In this document: positions 1 to 7,194 of the stretch, in pieces
Numbering within the stretch: position 1 is the stretch's first letter
Layout: every line of letters starts with the position of its first letter
NCBI RefSeq assembly: GCF_035994185.1
Contig: NZ_CP108538.1
Coordinates: 5,123,501-5,187,500, forward strand
Direction: 5' to 3'
Source: Streptomyces sp. NBC_01217
GTDB taxonomy: Bacteria > Actinomycetota > Actinomycetes > Streptomycetales > Streptomycetaceae
DNA length: 64,000 nt
Made by a program: the position numbers and the translations under genes
Notes under the pieces: generated by a model
Database searches by the model: none
Seen by the model: only the letters and a program-made list of their open reading frames with translations
Told to the model about the DNA's origin: nothing

Positions 1-582
1 GTCGGTCAGCCGCCTGCGCAGGAGGGCGGCGGCGTGGTGGACGGGGGTGGGGAGGCCGTCGGTGAGGGCGTGCAGGACTTCCGCCTCCGTGGCGCCGCGC
101 TCGAACCAGTCGGTGACCTGCGGTTCCAGCGCCGCGCAGTCCGCCGCCGAGAGGGTGAGGGCGGGTACGGTACGGCCCAGTGCGGCCAGCAGTACGAACG
201 CCCGGGAGCGGGTGGGGTGTTGGTGCTGCCGTCGCTCCGGCGGTACGTCGCCCCTGGTGAACGCCGCCCACCAGGCGTCGTCGCGCGCGGTGCGGGAGAA
301 GAACGTACGCGTCACCCAGAGCAGGGCCTCGTCATTGGCGATGCACTCGCTGCCGCGCCGCAGATGCCCGGCGTCCTGAAGCCGGTTGAGGGCGGTCCGC
401 AGGGCGCACTGTCCGTACGGGAGGACCTTCGCCAGCGTCTTCACGGAGATGTCGGCACCGTCGGGCAGCCGGTCGATGTACGCGGCGATGGACGCCTCGC
501 GCGGCGGCAGATGCGCGAAATCGCGGTCGCTGCGGGGGTGTTGGGCGGGCGCGGACCGCTTGCCGTAACCCGGGTTGGCCAT
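1..582 (-). CDS. HTH (MarR-like) regulatory protein, partial (3' end outside window)
   Basis: Reading leftward from the ATG at 582 gives an open frame of 194 codons with no stop before the window edge, so the C-terminus is missing. The N-terminal part contains a motif like DFAHLPPREASIAAYIDRL followed by SVKTLAKVLPYGQ and ALRTALNRLQDAGHLRR, which reads as a winged-helix recognition region. A later segment has TLSAADCAALEPQVTDWFERG. This matches a family of multi-copy Streptomyces proteins usually labelled helix-turn-helix or MarR-like. Targets are unknown. The promoter side holds three inverted repeats (685-761) that may belong to its control. Confidence 0.75.
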   Translation of the reverse strand, partial: MANPGYGKRSAPAQHPRSDRDFAHLPPREASIAAYIDRLPDGADISVKTLAKVLPYGQCALRTALNRLQDAGHLRRGSECIANDEALLWVTRTFFSRTARDDAWWAAFTRGDVPPERRQHQHPTRSRAFVLLAALGRTVPALTLSAADCAALEPQVTDWFERGATEAEVLHALTDGLPTPVHHAAALLRRRLTD

Positions 583-684
583 CGGGTGCGGGGGTGTGTG
601 CGGGGGTACGTGCGGTGCGCACGGGGCGGCACTAAGCTGACTGACAGCCAACAGATCGAGCTCCTGTCGATCGAAGTGGTCAGA

Positions 685-715
685 CCCCTGTCCGGTGTTC
701 CAGCACCGGCAGGGG
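685..715. repeat. Hairpin upstream of the HTH gene
   Basis: Arms CCCCTG-T-CCGGTG and CACCGG-CAGGGG pair over 12 bp with one bulged T around a 6-nt loop. The + strand continues into TTGTT, so it resembles a terminator, but no + strand gene precedes it. On the minus strand it lies about 100 nt upstream of the HTH gene start and could be in its leader. Confidence 0.6.
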
Positions 716-730
716 TTGTTCGTTATTCGG

Positions 731-761
731 AACGCTAGAGCGTTGCCACCATCCGTGGCAA
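731..761. promoter_or_regulatory. Two adjoining inverted repeats, possible operators
   Basis: AACGCT-AG-AGCGTT occupies 731-744. TTGCCAC-CATCC-GTGGCAA occupies 743-761 and shares two bases with it. Both have perfect arms of 6 and 7 bp. Back-to-back dyads of this size suggest regulator binding. The regulator is unknown. Confidence 0.4.
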
Positions 762-1060
762 GTCGGTCACGAAAAGTCAACTCACCAGGCAGGGAGGGTG
801 GGTGGGAAGTGGCCCACCTCCCGTTCCTCGGAAAGAGCGCTCGGACTTCGCGGCTTGAGCTCCGGGGAATTCCGCCTGGTGGGGGCGTGCGGGGGCGGTG
901 TGAGTGCGCCGTGCGTGATTCGCGTGCGCCGCCGCTGTTGAGGTGGAAAGCCGGGCCGGGAGCCCGGGGAGCGTGCGGGCGGACGCACATGTTTGTGATC
1001 TTGAGGCGCCGGGCCGCTCCGGGCCCGTCCCCCCACTCTTTCTCTCGTACGAGGAGTCCC
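762..1060. other. Non-coding stretch before the secreted protein gene
   Basis: No coding region is convincing here. It holds a short GGTGGG/CCCACC hairpin at 801-818 and the leader of the gene at 1061. No clear -35/-10 pair was identified. Confidence 0.4.
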
Positions 1061-1528
1061 GTGCGTATTCGTTCGTTCCTCTCCCTCGCCGTGTCGGCCG
1101 TCGCCGTGGCGGCGCTGGCGACCCCCGCCCAGGCGGCCGATGACGGTGCGTACTTCATCCGTGACGCGCGTTCCGGCGCGTGTCTGGCGGGCGGTGAAGG
1201 TCCGCTGGGCGGCCACATCGAGCCCTGCAACCCCGGCACCGTCTGGGAGATCCGCAACCTGGGCGACGGCTTGGTCCGGATCGTCGAGGCGCGCGGAGAG
1301 GAGCGCTGCCTGGCGCTCTCGCCGGTCCGGATCTACCCGCCGGCCGTGTACGTCGAGCAGTGCGGCAACCGGCCCGACGAGTGGGCGGTCCTGGGTGAAC
1401 CCGGAGGAGGACCGGCCCCCATCGCGCTCGGCCGGGGAGGGGCGGCCTTCCTGACCACGGAGGGCAGCCGCGCGGTCCTCACCCCCGACGCGGGCCCCTC
1501 CCAGTGGATTCTGGAGCGGCTCGGCTAG
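1061..1528 (+). CDS. Secreted beta-trefoil/ricin-like protein
   Basis: The GTG at 1061 is chosen because GAGGAG lies seven bases upstream. It yields 155 aa beginning with a textbook Sec signal: a basic start (VRIRSF), a hydrophobic core and an ATPAQAAD cleavage region near residue 26. The mature part of about 130 aa has repeated short blocks, YFIRDARSGACL, VWEIRNLGDG and QWILERL, spaced like the three lobes of a beta-trefoil. It has four Cys in the first two lobes. Such domains bind sugars or inhibit proteases. No catalytic motif is visible, and ligand and role are unknown. It is followed directly by a strong terminator. Confidence 0.65.
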   Translation: MRIRSFLSLAVSAVAVAALATPAQAADDGAYFIRDARSGACLAGGEGPLGGHIEPCNPGTVWEIRNLGDGLVRIVEARGEERCLALSPVRIYPPAVYVEQCGNRPDEWAVLGEPGGGPAPIALGRGGAAFLTTEGSRAVLTPDAGPSQWILERLG

Positions 1529-1551
1529 GGGCACTTCGGCCGGTCGAGCAG

Positions 1552-1596
1552 CCGCCCCGTGCCGGGAACGTCCTTTCCGGCACGGGGCGGTTTCTT
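1552..1596 (+). terminator. Rho-independent terminator
   Basis: A perfect 14-bp stem (1552-1565 with 1577-1590) around an 11-nt loop is followed by TTTCTTC. It sits 24 nt after the stop of the secreted protein gene. Confidence 0.9.
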
Positions 1597-1619
1597 CGGT
1601 CGGGGGCCTTGCGCGCGCC

Positions 1620-2465
1620 CTACCGGAAGGCGGCGATGTTGCGCCGGGCCCAGTCGGCGAAGGCGCGGGGCGCCCGGCCGAGAACCTGCTCGACGTCGGG
1701 GCTGATCCGCTGCTCGGCGGGCTTGGGCTCGCCGAGGATGGCAAGGGTGGTCTCGACCACGGGCTCGGGCATGAACTGCAGCATCTGCGCACGGGCTTCG
1801 TCGCGGGTCTGCTCGATGAACCGGACCGGCTCGCCGAGCGCGGCGCCGAGCGCCTCGGCCCGCTGGCGGGGCGTGCTGAGGGCGGGTCCGGTCAACTCGT
1901 AGACCTTCCCGGCGTGACCGTCCGCGCGCAGGGCCATGGCGGCCACCTCGGCGATGTCGGCCGGATCGACGACCGGCAGGCCGACGTCACCGAACGGCGC
2001 GGTGACGGTCCGCCGGGCGCGGGCCGACTCGGCCCAGGCGTACGCGTTGGAGGCGAAGCCGCCGGGCCGAAGGATCGTCCAGTCCATGCCCGACTGCCGT
2101 ACGGCGTCCTCGATGGACAGCCCCACGCTTCCGTGGGAGGCCGACTCAGGTCGGGTTGCCACCCCTTGGGAGGACAGCAGCACGACCCGCCCCACTCCGC
2201 CGGCCTTCGCGACGTCGAGGATGTCCCGTGGGCTCAGCAGGTGAGCACCGGCGCCGGTGTCGTGCAGGAACAGTGCGTCAGCGCCGTCGAAAGCGGGGCG
2301 CAGGCTCTCGGGATCGGCCAAGTCGGCCTGGCGGTGCCGTACGCCCTTCGGTACGGCCGTGTCCGAGACGCTTCGGGACACCGCCGTCACCTGCTCACCG
2401 GCCTCTGTGAGTGCCTGTATGAGCGGTCGGCCAACGTTGCCGGTCGGTCCGGTCACTACGATCAT
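1620..2465 (-). CDS. NmrA/SDR-type NAD(P)-binding oxidoreductase
   Basis: The ATG at 2465 is preferred over upstream codons because GGGAG lies six bases before it. The 281-aa product begins MIVVTGPTGNVGRPLIQAL, the Rossmann GxxGxxG dinucleotide-binding loop of the atypical SDR NmrA/quinone-reductase group. Later blocks include VVLLSSQGV, SGMDWTILRPGGFASNA and a typical C-terminal lid. Family members reduce quinones or ketones, or act as redox sensors. The substrate cannot be read here. It is divergent from an HxlR regulator across a short intergenic region, so that regulator probably controls it. Confidence 0.85.
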   Translation of the reverse strand: MIVVTGPTGNVGRPLIQALTEAGEQVTAVSRSVSDTAVPKGVRHRQADLADPESLRPAFDGADALFLHDTGAGAHLLSPRDILDVAKAGGVGRVVLLSSQGVATRPESASHGSVGLSIEDAVRQSGMDWTILRPGGFASNAYAWAESARARRTVTAPFGDVGLPVVDPADIAEVAAMALRADGHAGKVYELTGPALSTPRQRAEALGAALGEPVRFIEQTRDEARAQMLQFMPEPVVETTLAILGEPKPAEQRISPDVEQVLGRAPRAFADWARRNIAAFR

Positions 2466-2575
2466 GCCTAACTCCCGTGTCATTTCAGGGTGGTTGTTCA
2501 CGCCCGAGTGGGCGAGAACGTCGCGGGGCGGGGTGACCTCGCTGCGACCCGCTGAAGCTAACACCGCCGGTATAG

Positions 2576-2585
2576 TAGGTACCTA
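2576..2585. promoter_or_regulatory. Putative HxlR operator
   Basis: TAGGTACCTA is a perfect 10-bp palindrome in the AT-rich part of the gap between the divergent reductase and HxlR genes. HxlR proteins bind dyads with a GTAC core. Assignment to this regulator is inferred from position. Confidence 0.45.
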
Positions 2586-2614
2586 TAGGAAAGTGACTAT
2601 GCCGGGGGATCCGT

Positions 2615-3007
2615 ATGACTGACAGTGCAACCTGGATGAAGTCCGCGCCGACCGATCCGGAACTCGCCTGTCCGATCGCCCCGGTCGTGGACATCGTGTT
2701 CAGCCGGTGGACCACACCGATCCTGTGGACGCTCAACATGCACGGCCGGCAGCGGTTCGTCGAGCTGGAACGACGGATCGCCAGGATCACGCCGAAGGTG
2801 CTGACCCAGCGGCTGCGGCAACTCGAACGCGACGGCATGGTCGTGCGCACCTACTACCCGGAGGTCCCCCCTCGGGTCGAGTACGAGATCAGCGAGCTCG
2901 GCCGCAGCCTCGCTCCGCTCTTCGCGAGCCTCGCGGAATGGGCCTCCACCAACCTCGACAAGGTCGAGGTGGCCCGGCACGACTACGACGCCGATTCTGC
3001 CCGGTAG
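2615..3007 (+). CDS. HxlR-family winged-helix transcriptional regulator
   Basis: 130 aa, the usual length for the family. An N-terminal Cys (ELACPIAPVVDIVFSRWTTP) is followed by ILWTL, RFVELERRIARITPKVLTQRL, the winged-helix recognition part, and EYEISELGRSL. HxlR proteins are small redox- or aldehyde-responsive regulators, and the single Cys near residue 19 is the sensing residue in several relatives. GGGGGA precedes the ATG. It is divergent from the NmrA-type reductase, its likely target. Confidence 0.9.
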   Translation: MTDSATWMKSAPTDPELACPIAPVVDIVFSRWTTPILWTLNMHGRQRFVELERRIARITPKVLTQRLRQLERDGMVVRTYYPEVPPRVEYEISELGRSLAPLFASLAEWASTNLDKVEVARHDYDADSAR

Positions 3008-3023
3008 CCGGACGGCAGGCGTA

Positions 3024-3058
3024 CGTACGGCCCGGGGCTCAAGCCCCGGGCCCGTACG
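3024..3058. terminator. Bidirectional terminator
   Basis: CGTACGGCCCGGGGCT pairs with AGCCCCGGGCCCGTACG over about 16 bp with one bulge and a 2-nt loop. It lies between the convergent stops at 3007 and 3072. Confidence 0.75.
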
Positions 3059-3071
3059 CGTGCTTGTGCAG

Positions 3072-4676
3072 TTACCGGTGACGGCTCTCGAAGGTGGCGA
3101 ACGCCGTCTCCTGGCGCCACTGCGTGGCGGCCTTCGGGTTGTCGGAGAGGTAGTCGGCGCAGCGCGCGGTCGGGTGGGCGGTGCCCGGCCGGTTGCCCCG
3201 GCAGGCGGCGACCAGGCGGTAGCCGGAGCGGGAGGAGTCGGTGGCCCACAGGCTGCGGCCGTTACGGAACGCGTACTCCAGCGAGGCGCGCGCGAGGTCC
3301 TTCAACTCGGTGTAGCCGAGGTCGTACGTCTTCGCGGCGTACTGGTACTCGTGGCTGATGTCGATCCGCGAGACGCCCGGGTCGTCGGTGGACAGGACGA
3401 TGGGAACCCCGTAGCGGCGGTAGGCGTTGAACGGGTGCTCGGCACCCGAGATGCCGAGGATCTGCTTGTTGCTGGAGAAGGGCACCTCGACCGCGATGTG
3501 GCGCCGCGCCATCGTCCGGGCGAGCTGCCGCCAGTCGTCCTCGTGGACCAGGTCCACGCCGTGTCCGATGCGCTGGGCTCCGGCGACGAGTACGGCCTCG
3601 CGGATGTGGAAGGTGAGGTCCTCGGGCTTGACCAGGCCGGGGGCCAGCTCACCGGCGTGCAGGGTGAGGTGGGCGCCGGGGTACTGCCCGCGCAGGTACT
3701 TCAGCATCCGCATCTGGAGGCTGTAGTTGGCCAGCGAGCTGTCCCAGTCCTCGGGCTGTACGAGGTTGACCGCGACGAACCTCGGGTCGCGCTCGGCCAG
3801 CCGCATGCCGACCGCGATCTGGGTGAACACCCGTGCCGGGGTGCTGCCCCGGGACACCTGGGAGATCCACCTGACGGGGAGCCGGCAGCCCGGGGCGGGG
3901 TGCGTGGTGTCGCAGTGCGCGGTCGCGCGGAACTGGGCGTTGGAGTCGTCGGCCTCCTCGACCGCCTCGTCCACGACCCGGTCGAGCTTCCCGCCGGCCA
4001 GGAGCTTGCGGTGGAAGGCGGCGAAGTCGGGGTCGTAACCCACGGCTTCGGCAAGCGCCCTGGCGCTGTCCGACGCGGGGGTGACCATGGTCTCCAGATA
4101 GAACTGGTTCTGCTTCACCACGGTGTCGGCCACATTGGCGAGGAGCTTGCCGCGGTCCCAGGTCGCCAGGCCGAACTTGTTGAACGTGTCGAAGAAGTGG
4201 TCGTGCCCGGACTGATCGGCCGGGAAGTCCTGCATGGACCAGGCCCGGATGATCTCCTGCCGGAACGCGGCGTCCGTCTGCGAGTCGGCGGCGGGCCTGG
4301 TGCCCGGTCCGCACGGTGGTGCAACAGCCGTCATCGTTGCGTCGATGCACAGCCCCTTCTCGACCGCGAGCTTGATCAGATACTCGGTCGCGGCCGCGCC
4401 CGACAGGTGGTTGTGGAGGTCACCTCCCTTCGGCAGGGCCTTGAAGAAGGCCTTCAGCCGCGCGGGCCTGTTCCGCAGCGAGTCGAGGTGCGCGGCGGTC
4501 CTGCGCTCGGCAGTGGTCACCGCACGCGGCGACACATCAGCCTTGACGGGCGCTGCGGCGGGTGCGGTGGCGGCCGCGGCCGGGACCGCGGGCAGCAAGG
4601 ACAGCACGGTGAGCAGGCCGAGTCCGGCCGGGAGCAGTGACTTGGGACGGTGGGCCGTCCGAATTGAGGAGATCAC
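3072..4676 (-). CDS. Secreted adenosine deaminase family protein
   Basis: The GTG at 4676 gives 534 aa with a signal peptide (basic VISSIRTAHRPK, hydrophobic core, VPAAAATA near residue 38). The frame stays open further upstream, but that part does not resemble a signal or conserved domain. Zinc-site motifs of the adenosine/AMP deaminase fold are present: DLHNHLSG (H88, H90), HAGE (H340, E343), IGHG (about H372) and STDDP (D431-D432). It should therefore deaminate adenosine or a relative outside the cell, as in ADGF-type enzymes. Substrate is inferred. The ribosome-binding site is weak. It stands alone, ending at a shared terminator. Confidence 0.85.
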   Translation of the reverse strand: MISSIRTAHRPKSLLPAGLGLLTVLSLLPAVPAAAATAPAAAPVKADVSPRAVTTAERRTAAHLDSLRNRPARLKAFFKALPKGGDLHNHLSGAAATEYLIKLAVEKGLCIDATMTAVAPPCGPGTRPAADSQTDAAFRQEIIRAWSMQDFPADQSGHDHFFDTFNKFGLATWDRGKLLANVADTVVKQNQFYLETMVTPASDSARALAEAVGYDPDFAAFHRKLLAGGKLDRVVDEAVEEADDSNAQFRATAHCDTTHPAPGCRLPVRWISQVSRGSTPARVFTQIAVGMRLAERDPRFVAVNLVQPEDWDSSLANYSLQMRMLKYLRGQYPGAHLTLHAGELAPGLVKPEDLTFHIREAVLVAGAQRIGHGVDLVHEDDWRQLARTMARRHIAVEVPFSSNKQILGISGAEHPFNAYRRYGVPIVLSTDDPGVSRIDISHEYQYAAKTYDLGYTELKDLARASLEYAFRNGRSLWATDSSRSGYRLVAACRGNRPGTAHPTARCADYLSDNPKAATQWRQETAFATFESRHR

Positions 4677-4865
4677 TGCCGAATGATCGCGTTCGGGTGG
4701 GGCATTTTTCACCCAAACCGCATTTATGGCCGGAAACGTCCACCCGATCGAGTGCGTGGACGGCGGTGCTTGGCGTTCCACGACGCATGTCGGGTCGCCG
4801 AGCACCTGCTCAAGGTCGTCCTTGACCGACCAGTTGGGCGTGAAGGGGTTTCAGCCCCCTTCTCG

Positions 4866-5132
4866 CTAGGCGCGCTTGAGGTCCGCGATGAACGAGGCCC
4901 AGGCCGGGGCCCGGAACACGAGCGTCGGGCCCTCGGCCACCTTGGAGTCACGCACGGGAACGATGCCGGGGTGGCCGTCGGCCACTTCGAGGCAGTCGCC
5001 TCCGTCGCCGCCGCTGTGGGTGGACTTCCGCCAGGTCGCGACTTCCAGGCAGTCTCCGCCACTGCCGCCGCTGTAGGACGACTTGTGCCAAGTCGCTGTG
5101 GACAGGTCGTAGTCAGAGCTGCTGATCTTCAT
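4866..5132 (-). CDS. DUF397 protein with tandemly duplicated motif
   Basis: 88 aa. DUF397 proteins are small actinobacterial partners of WhiJ-type HTH regulators. The hallmark (W-x-K-S, S-G-G-x-G-G-D-C-L-E-V-A) appears twice in a row: residues 15-33 and 34-52, followed by one VPVRDSK / F-x-x-x-x-W-x-x-F tail. The usual protein has one copy at about 60-70 aa. The start at 5132 overlaps the end of the HTH gene by 20 nt, which implies translational coupling. It probably binds or counteracts the adjacent HTH protein. Confidence 0.85.
   Translation of the reverse strand: MKISSSDYDLSTATWHKSSYSGGSGGDCLEVATWRKSTHSGGDGGDCLEVADGHPGIVPVRDSKVAEGPTLVFRAPAWASFIADLKRA
4977..5090 (-). repeat. 57-bp tandem duplication inside the DUF397 gene
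   Basis: Two adjoining 57-nt units (5034-5090 and 4977-5033) each encode one 19-residue copy of the DUF397 core. They are similar but not identical, so the duplication is not brand new. Confidence 0.75.
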
Positions 5133-5955
5133 GGGCGTAATCCTCCGCCACCGACTCGATCAGAGCCAGCGACAATTCCGGTGACAATGCGTCGGCCACC
5201 ACCAGATCGTAAGTCAGTTCGTAGTGCCTGACGGTGGCCGGTTCATCGTGCAACGTCCCTGTGCCCACGCCCTGAATGTAGGCAAGCGGTGGCGCGTCCT
5301 CGAAGGACATCAGCTTGAGCTGACCTTCCATGGCCATATGGGCGCCCACGCTGAACGGCAGCACCTGCACGATGATCCGGTGTTCGCGTGCCAGCTTCAG
5401 GATGTGCCGGAGTTGCTCGGCCATCACTGCCGCGCCGCCGACCTGTCGACGTAACACTGCCTCGTCCAGAACCGCCCAAAACAACGGCGTTGTTGGATCG
5501 TCCAGGAGCTGCGCTCGTTCCAGTCGCGGTCCGACCAGATCGTTGATGACGTCTTTCGGGGCGGTCGGCTGGTACGCCCTGAACACCGCTCGCGCGTATG
5601 CCTCCGTCTGCAACAGCCCCGGGATCAGCTGGGGCGCGTACTCCTTGATCCTCTTCGCAACGGCCTCCGCGTCGGCCGCTTCCGCGAAGTGGTCCGGGTA
5701 CTTCGACTTCTTCAGAGCGGCGCAGTTGCGTACGAAGAACCCGTCCGCCCTGAGGATCTCGTCCAGCTTCTGGGCCTGATCCACCTGCATCCGGCGCGTA
5801 CCGGACTCCAGCTGTCCGATGAAGGAGCCGCTGACGAACAGTGGGAGGCCCAGCTCCTCCTGGGAGAGGCCTTCGTGCTCCCTCCTGTGGCGGAGTTCGG
5901 CGCCGAGTAGCGCGCGCGGGGAGGAGGAGGGATCGAGTTTCTTGGGGCCCGGCAT
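5113..5955 (-). CDS. XRE-family regulator with DUF5753 domain (WhiJ-like)
   Basis: The ATG at 5955 is chosen over one 18 nt upstream because AGGGAG precedes it by six bases. 280 aa. Residues about 15-75 form an HTH_31/XRE domain (LGAELRHRREHEGLSQEEL, FIGQLESGTRRM). The rest is DUF5753, with YAPQLIPGLLQTEAYARAV, DEAVLRRQVGG and ILQ/VLPFSVGAHMAMEG-type blocks. WhiJ paralogues regulate development in Streptomyces and are encoded next to DUF397 proteins, as here. It is divergent from two small genes starting at 6070. Confidence 0.9.
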   Translation of the reverse strand: MPGPKKLDPSSSPRALLGAELRHRREHEGLSQEELGLPLFVSGSFIGQLESGTRRMQVDQAQKLDEILRADGFFVRNCAALKKSKYPDHFAEAADAEAVAKRIKEYAPQLIPGLLQTEAYARAVFRAYQPTAPKDVINDLVGPRLERAQLLDDPTTPLFWAVLDEAVLRRQVGGAAVMAEQLRHILKLAREHRIIVQVLPFSVGAHMAMEGQLKLMSFEDAPPLAYIQGVGTGTLHDEPATVRHYELTYDLVVADALSPELSLALIESVAEDYAHEDQQL

Positions 5956-6069
5956 GGCAACTCCCTGTGACACACGTGCGGTTGTTGGTTCTGCGCCTCT
6001 TCCAGGCTAGCCGCGCTTTGGCCACGCTGAGTATGCATTGTCATTACTCAGCGTGGAAAGGAATGGATC

Positions 6070-6318
6070 ATGACGATCAAGGAACGGCGCAGGGCGGCGG
6101 AGGGCAGAGTGCGGGCGGCGGAGGATGCGGTGGCGCGGCTGAGGGAGGGTTTCGCGGGCGTCGGGATCACGCTGCCGTCGCTGCGGATCGACCCCGTGTC
6201 GTGCGCGGGGAGCGACCCGGTGTCGCCGCTGGTCGACCTCGGCCGGTGCAACATCGACACGGCGCTGCGGCTGAGTGCGGTGCTGGAGGCGCAGGGGCCG
6301 GCCGGTCATGGCGGGTGA
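6070..6318 (+). CDS. Small conserved Streptomyces protein of WhiJ-like locus
   Basis: 82 aa, with AAGGAA eight bases before the ATG. The N-terminal half (ERRRAAEGRVRAAEDAVARLRE) is charged and likely coiled. The C-terminal part has the recurrent motif SPLVDLGRCNIDTALRLSAVL found in many small actinobacterial proteins next to HTH/DUF397 pairs. Function unknown. It is divergent from the HTH gene and overlaps the next gene by 11 nt, so the two are probably cotranscribed. Confidence 0.7.
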   Translation: MTIKERRRAAEGRVRAAEDAVARLREGFAGVGITLPSLRIDPVSCAGSDPVSPLVDLGRCNIDTALRLSAVLEAQGPAGHGG

Positions 6319-6541
6319 GGGGCTCCAGCCGTGCGCGCCCGAGCCCGGGTCGTTCGCGGTGGACACCCGGGACGGGCGGGTGGGACGCGTGATGGGGCAC
6401 GTCGGGCCGTACGTACAGCTGAGGCCGCCGGGCGGTGGGGCGGAGTGGGACTGCCCGCCGGAGTCCGTGCGCCCGGCCCCGCTGGGGGAGGTGCTGAGGG
6501 CCCGGGTCAGGGAGGTCAACCGGGAGGGGCGGCTGCCGTGA
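6308..6541 (+). CDS. Small conserved hypothetical protein
   Basis: 77 aa from the ATG at 6308, overlapping the preceding gene by 11 nt. The sequence FAVDTRDGRVGRVMGHVG then YVQLRPPGGG and EWDCPPESVRP reads as a small beta-rich domain and recurs in Streptomyces beside HTH/DUF397 loci. A strong bidirectional terminator follows at once. Function unknown. Confidence 0.65.
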   Translation: MAGEGLQPCAPEPGSFAVDTRDGRVGRVMGHVGPYVQLRPPGGGAEWDCPPESVRPAPLGEVLRARVREVNREGRLP

Positions 6542-6545
6542 TGGG

Positions 6546-6579
6546 GAAGGGCGGCACCCCGGCCGGGGTGCCGCCCTTC
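6546..6579. terminator. Bidirectional terminator
   Basis: Perfect 15-bp stem GAAGGGCGGCACCCC / GGGGTGCCGCCCTTC with a GGCC loop, between convergent stops at 6541 and 6601. Confidence 0.9.
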
Positions 6580-6600
6580 GATCGAGCCGGTCAACCGCCC

Positions 6601-7065
6601 TTACGGGGCGGGAACTTCACGTACGAGCTTCGAGGTCCAGGGGCAGAAGTAGAGGCCGGGCAGGAAGGCGCCGCCGGCCTCGTCGAGGTGGTCCTCGACG
6701 TACGGCACCGTCGCGTCGCAGACCTCGATGGCGTAGTTGAAGAAGTGCACCGACGTCGGGTCGAAGTGGTAGCTCCAGCCCGTGTTGTACGGGGCCGGGT
6801 ACTTCTTGATCCTGCCGACGACGTGCGGTTCGTCGTCGGTGGCGCCGCTCACCAGGTCCCTGGCGTGCTGGATCTCGCGCTCCTCCACCAGCTTCACGAC
6901 GAACGTGCTCCGGGTGATGTCGGTCATCTCGAAGTACGCGGGCTCGACCGCGGCGGCCCGCTGTGCGCCTTCGCTGTGCTGGGTGGCCTGGGCGGGCTGG
7001 GCCACGGTGAAGGCGAGCATCGCGACGGCGGCGAGGCTTCCGAGCTTGGTGAACATGTGTCGCAC
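6601..7065 (-). CDS. Secreted BP74-like (calmodulin-binding-protein-type) domain protein
   Basis: The GTG at 7065 is chosen because GGAG lies six bases upstream. In-frame ATGs at 7077 and 7044 lack such a site. 154 aa: signal peptide (LGSLAAVAMLAFTVAQPAQA) then one compact domain with YFEMTDITRSTFVVKLVEE, IQHARDLVSG, HVVGRIKKYPAPYN, WSYHFDPTSVHFFNYAIEVCDA and GGAFLPGLYFCPWTSKLV. This matches the N-terminal domain of Dictyostelium BP74, found sporadically in secreted bacterial proteins. Two Cys could form a disulphide. Role unknown. The upstream gap is unusually AT-rich. Confidence 0.7.
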   Translation of the reverse strand: MRHMFTKLGSLAAVAMLAFTVAQPAQATQHSEGAQRAAAVEPAYFEMTDITRSTFVVKLVEEREIQHARDLVSGATDDEPHVVGRIKKYPAPYNTGWSYHFDPTSVHFFNYAIEVCDATVPYVEDHLDEAGGAFLPGLYFCPWTSKLVREVPAP

Positions 7066-7194
7066 GAGGTTCTCCATAGGTGCATGGCAGGCCGTGATGA
7101 TCATGGCCGCTCGTGACGCAATGTAAATGAACGTGTACGTAAAGTCATAATCGTTAGTTCGGGGAAGGGCCCTGGCCGCCTGTCCGCTCGTGCG

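Noticed and set aside
685..761. tRNA or other small structured RNA
   Set aside because: The hairpins do not fit a cloverleaf and no TPsiC-like arm or CCA context was found.
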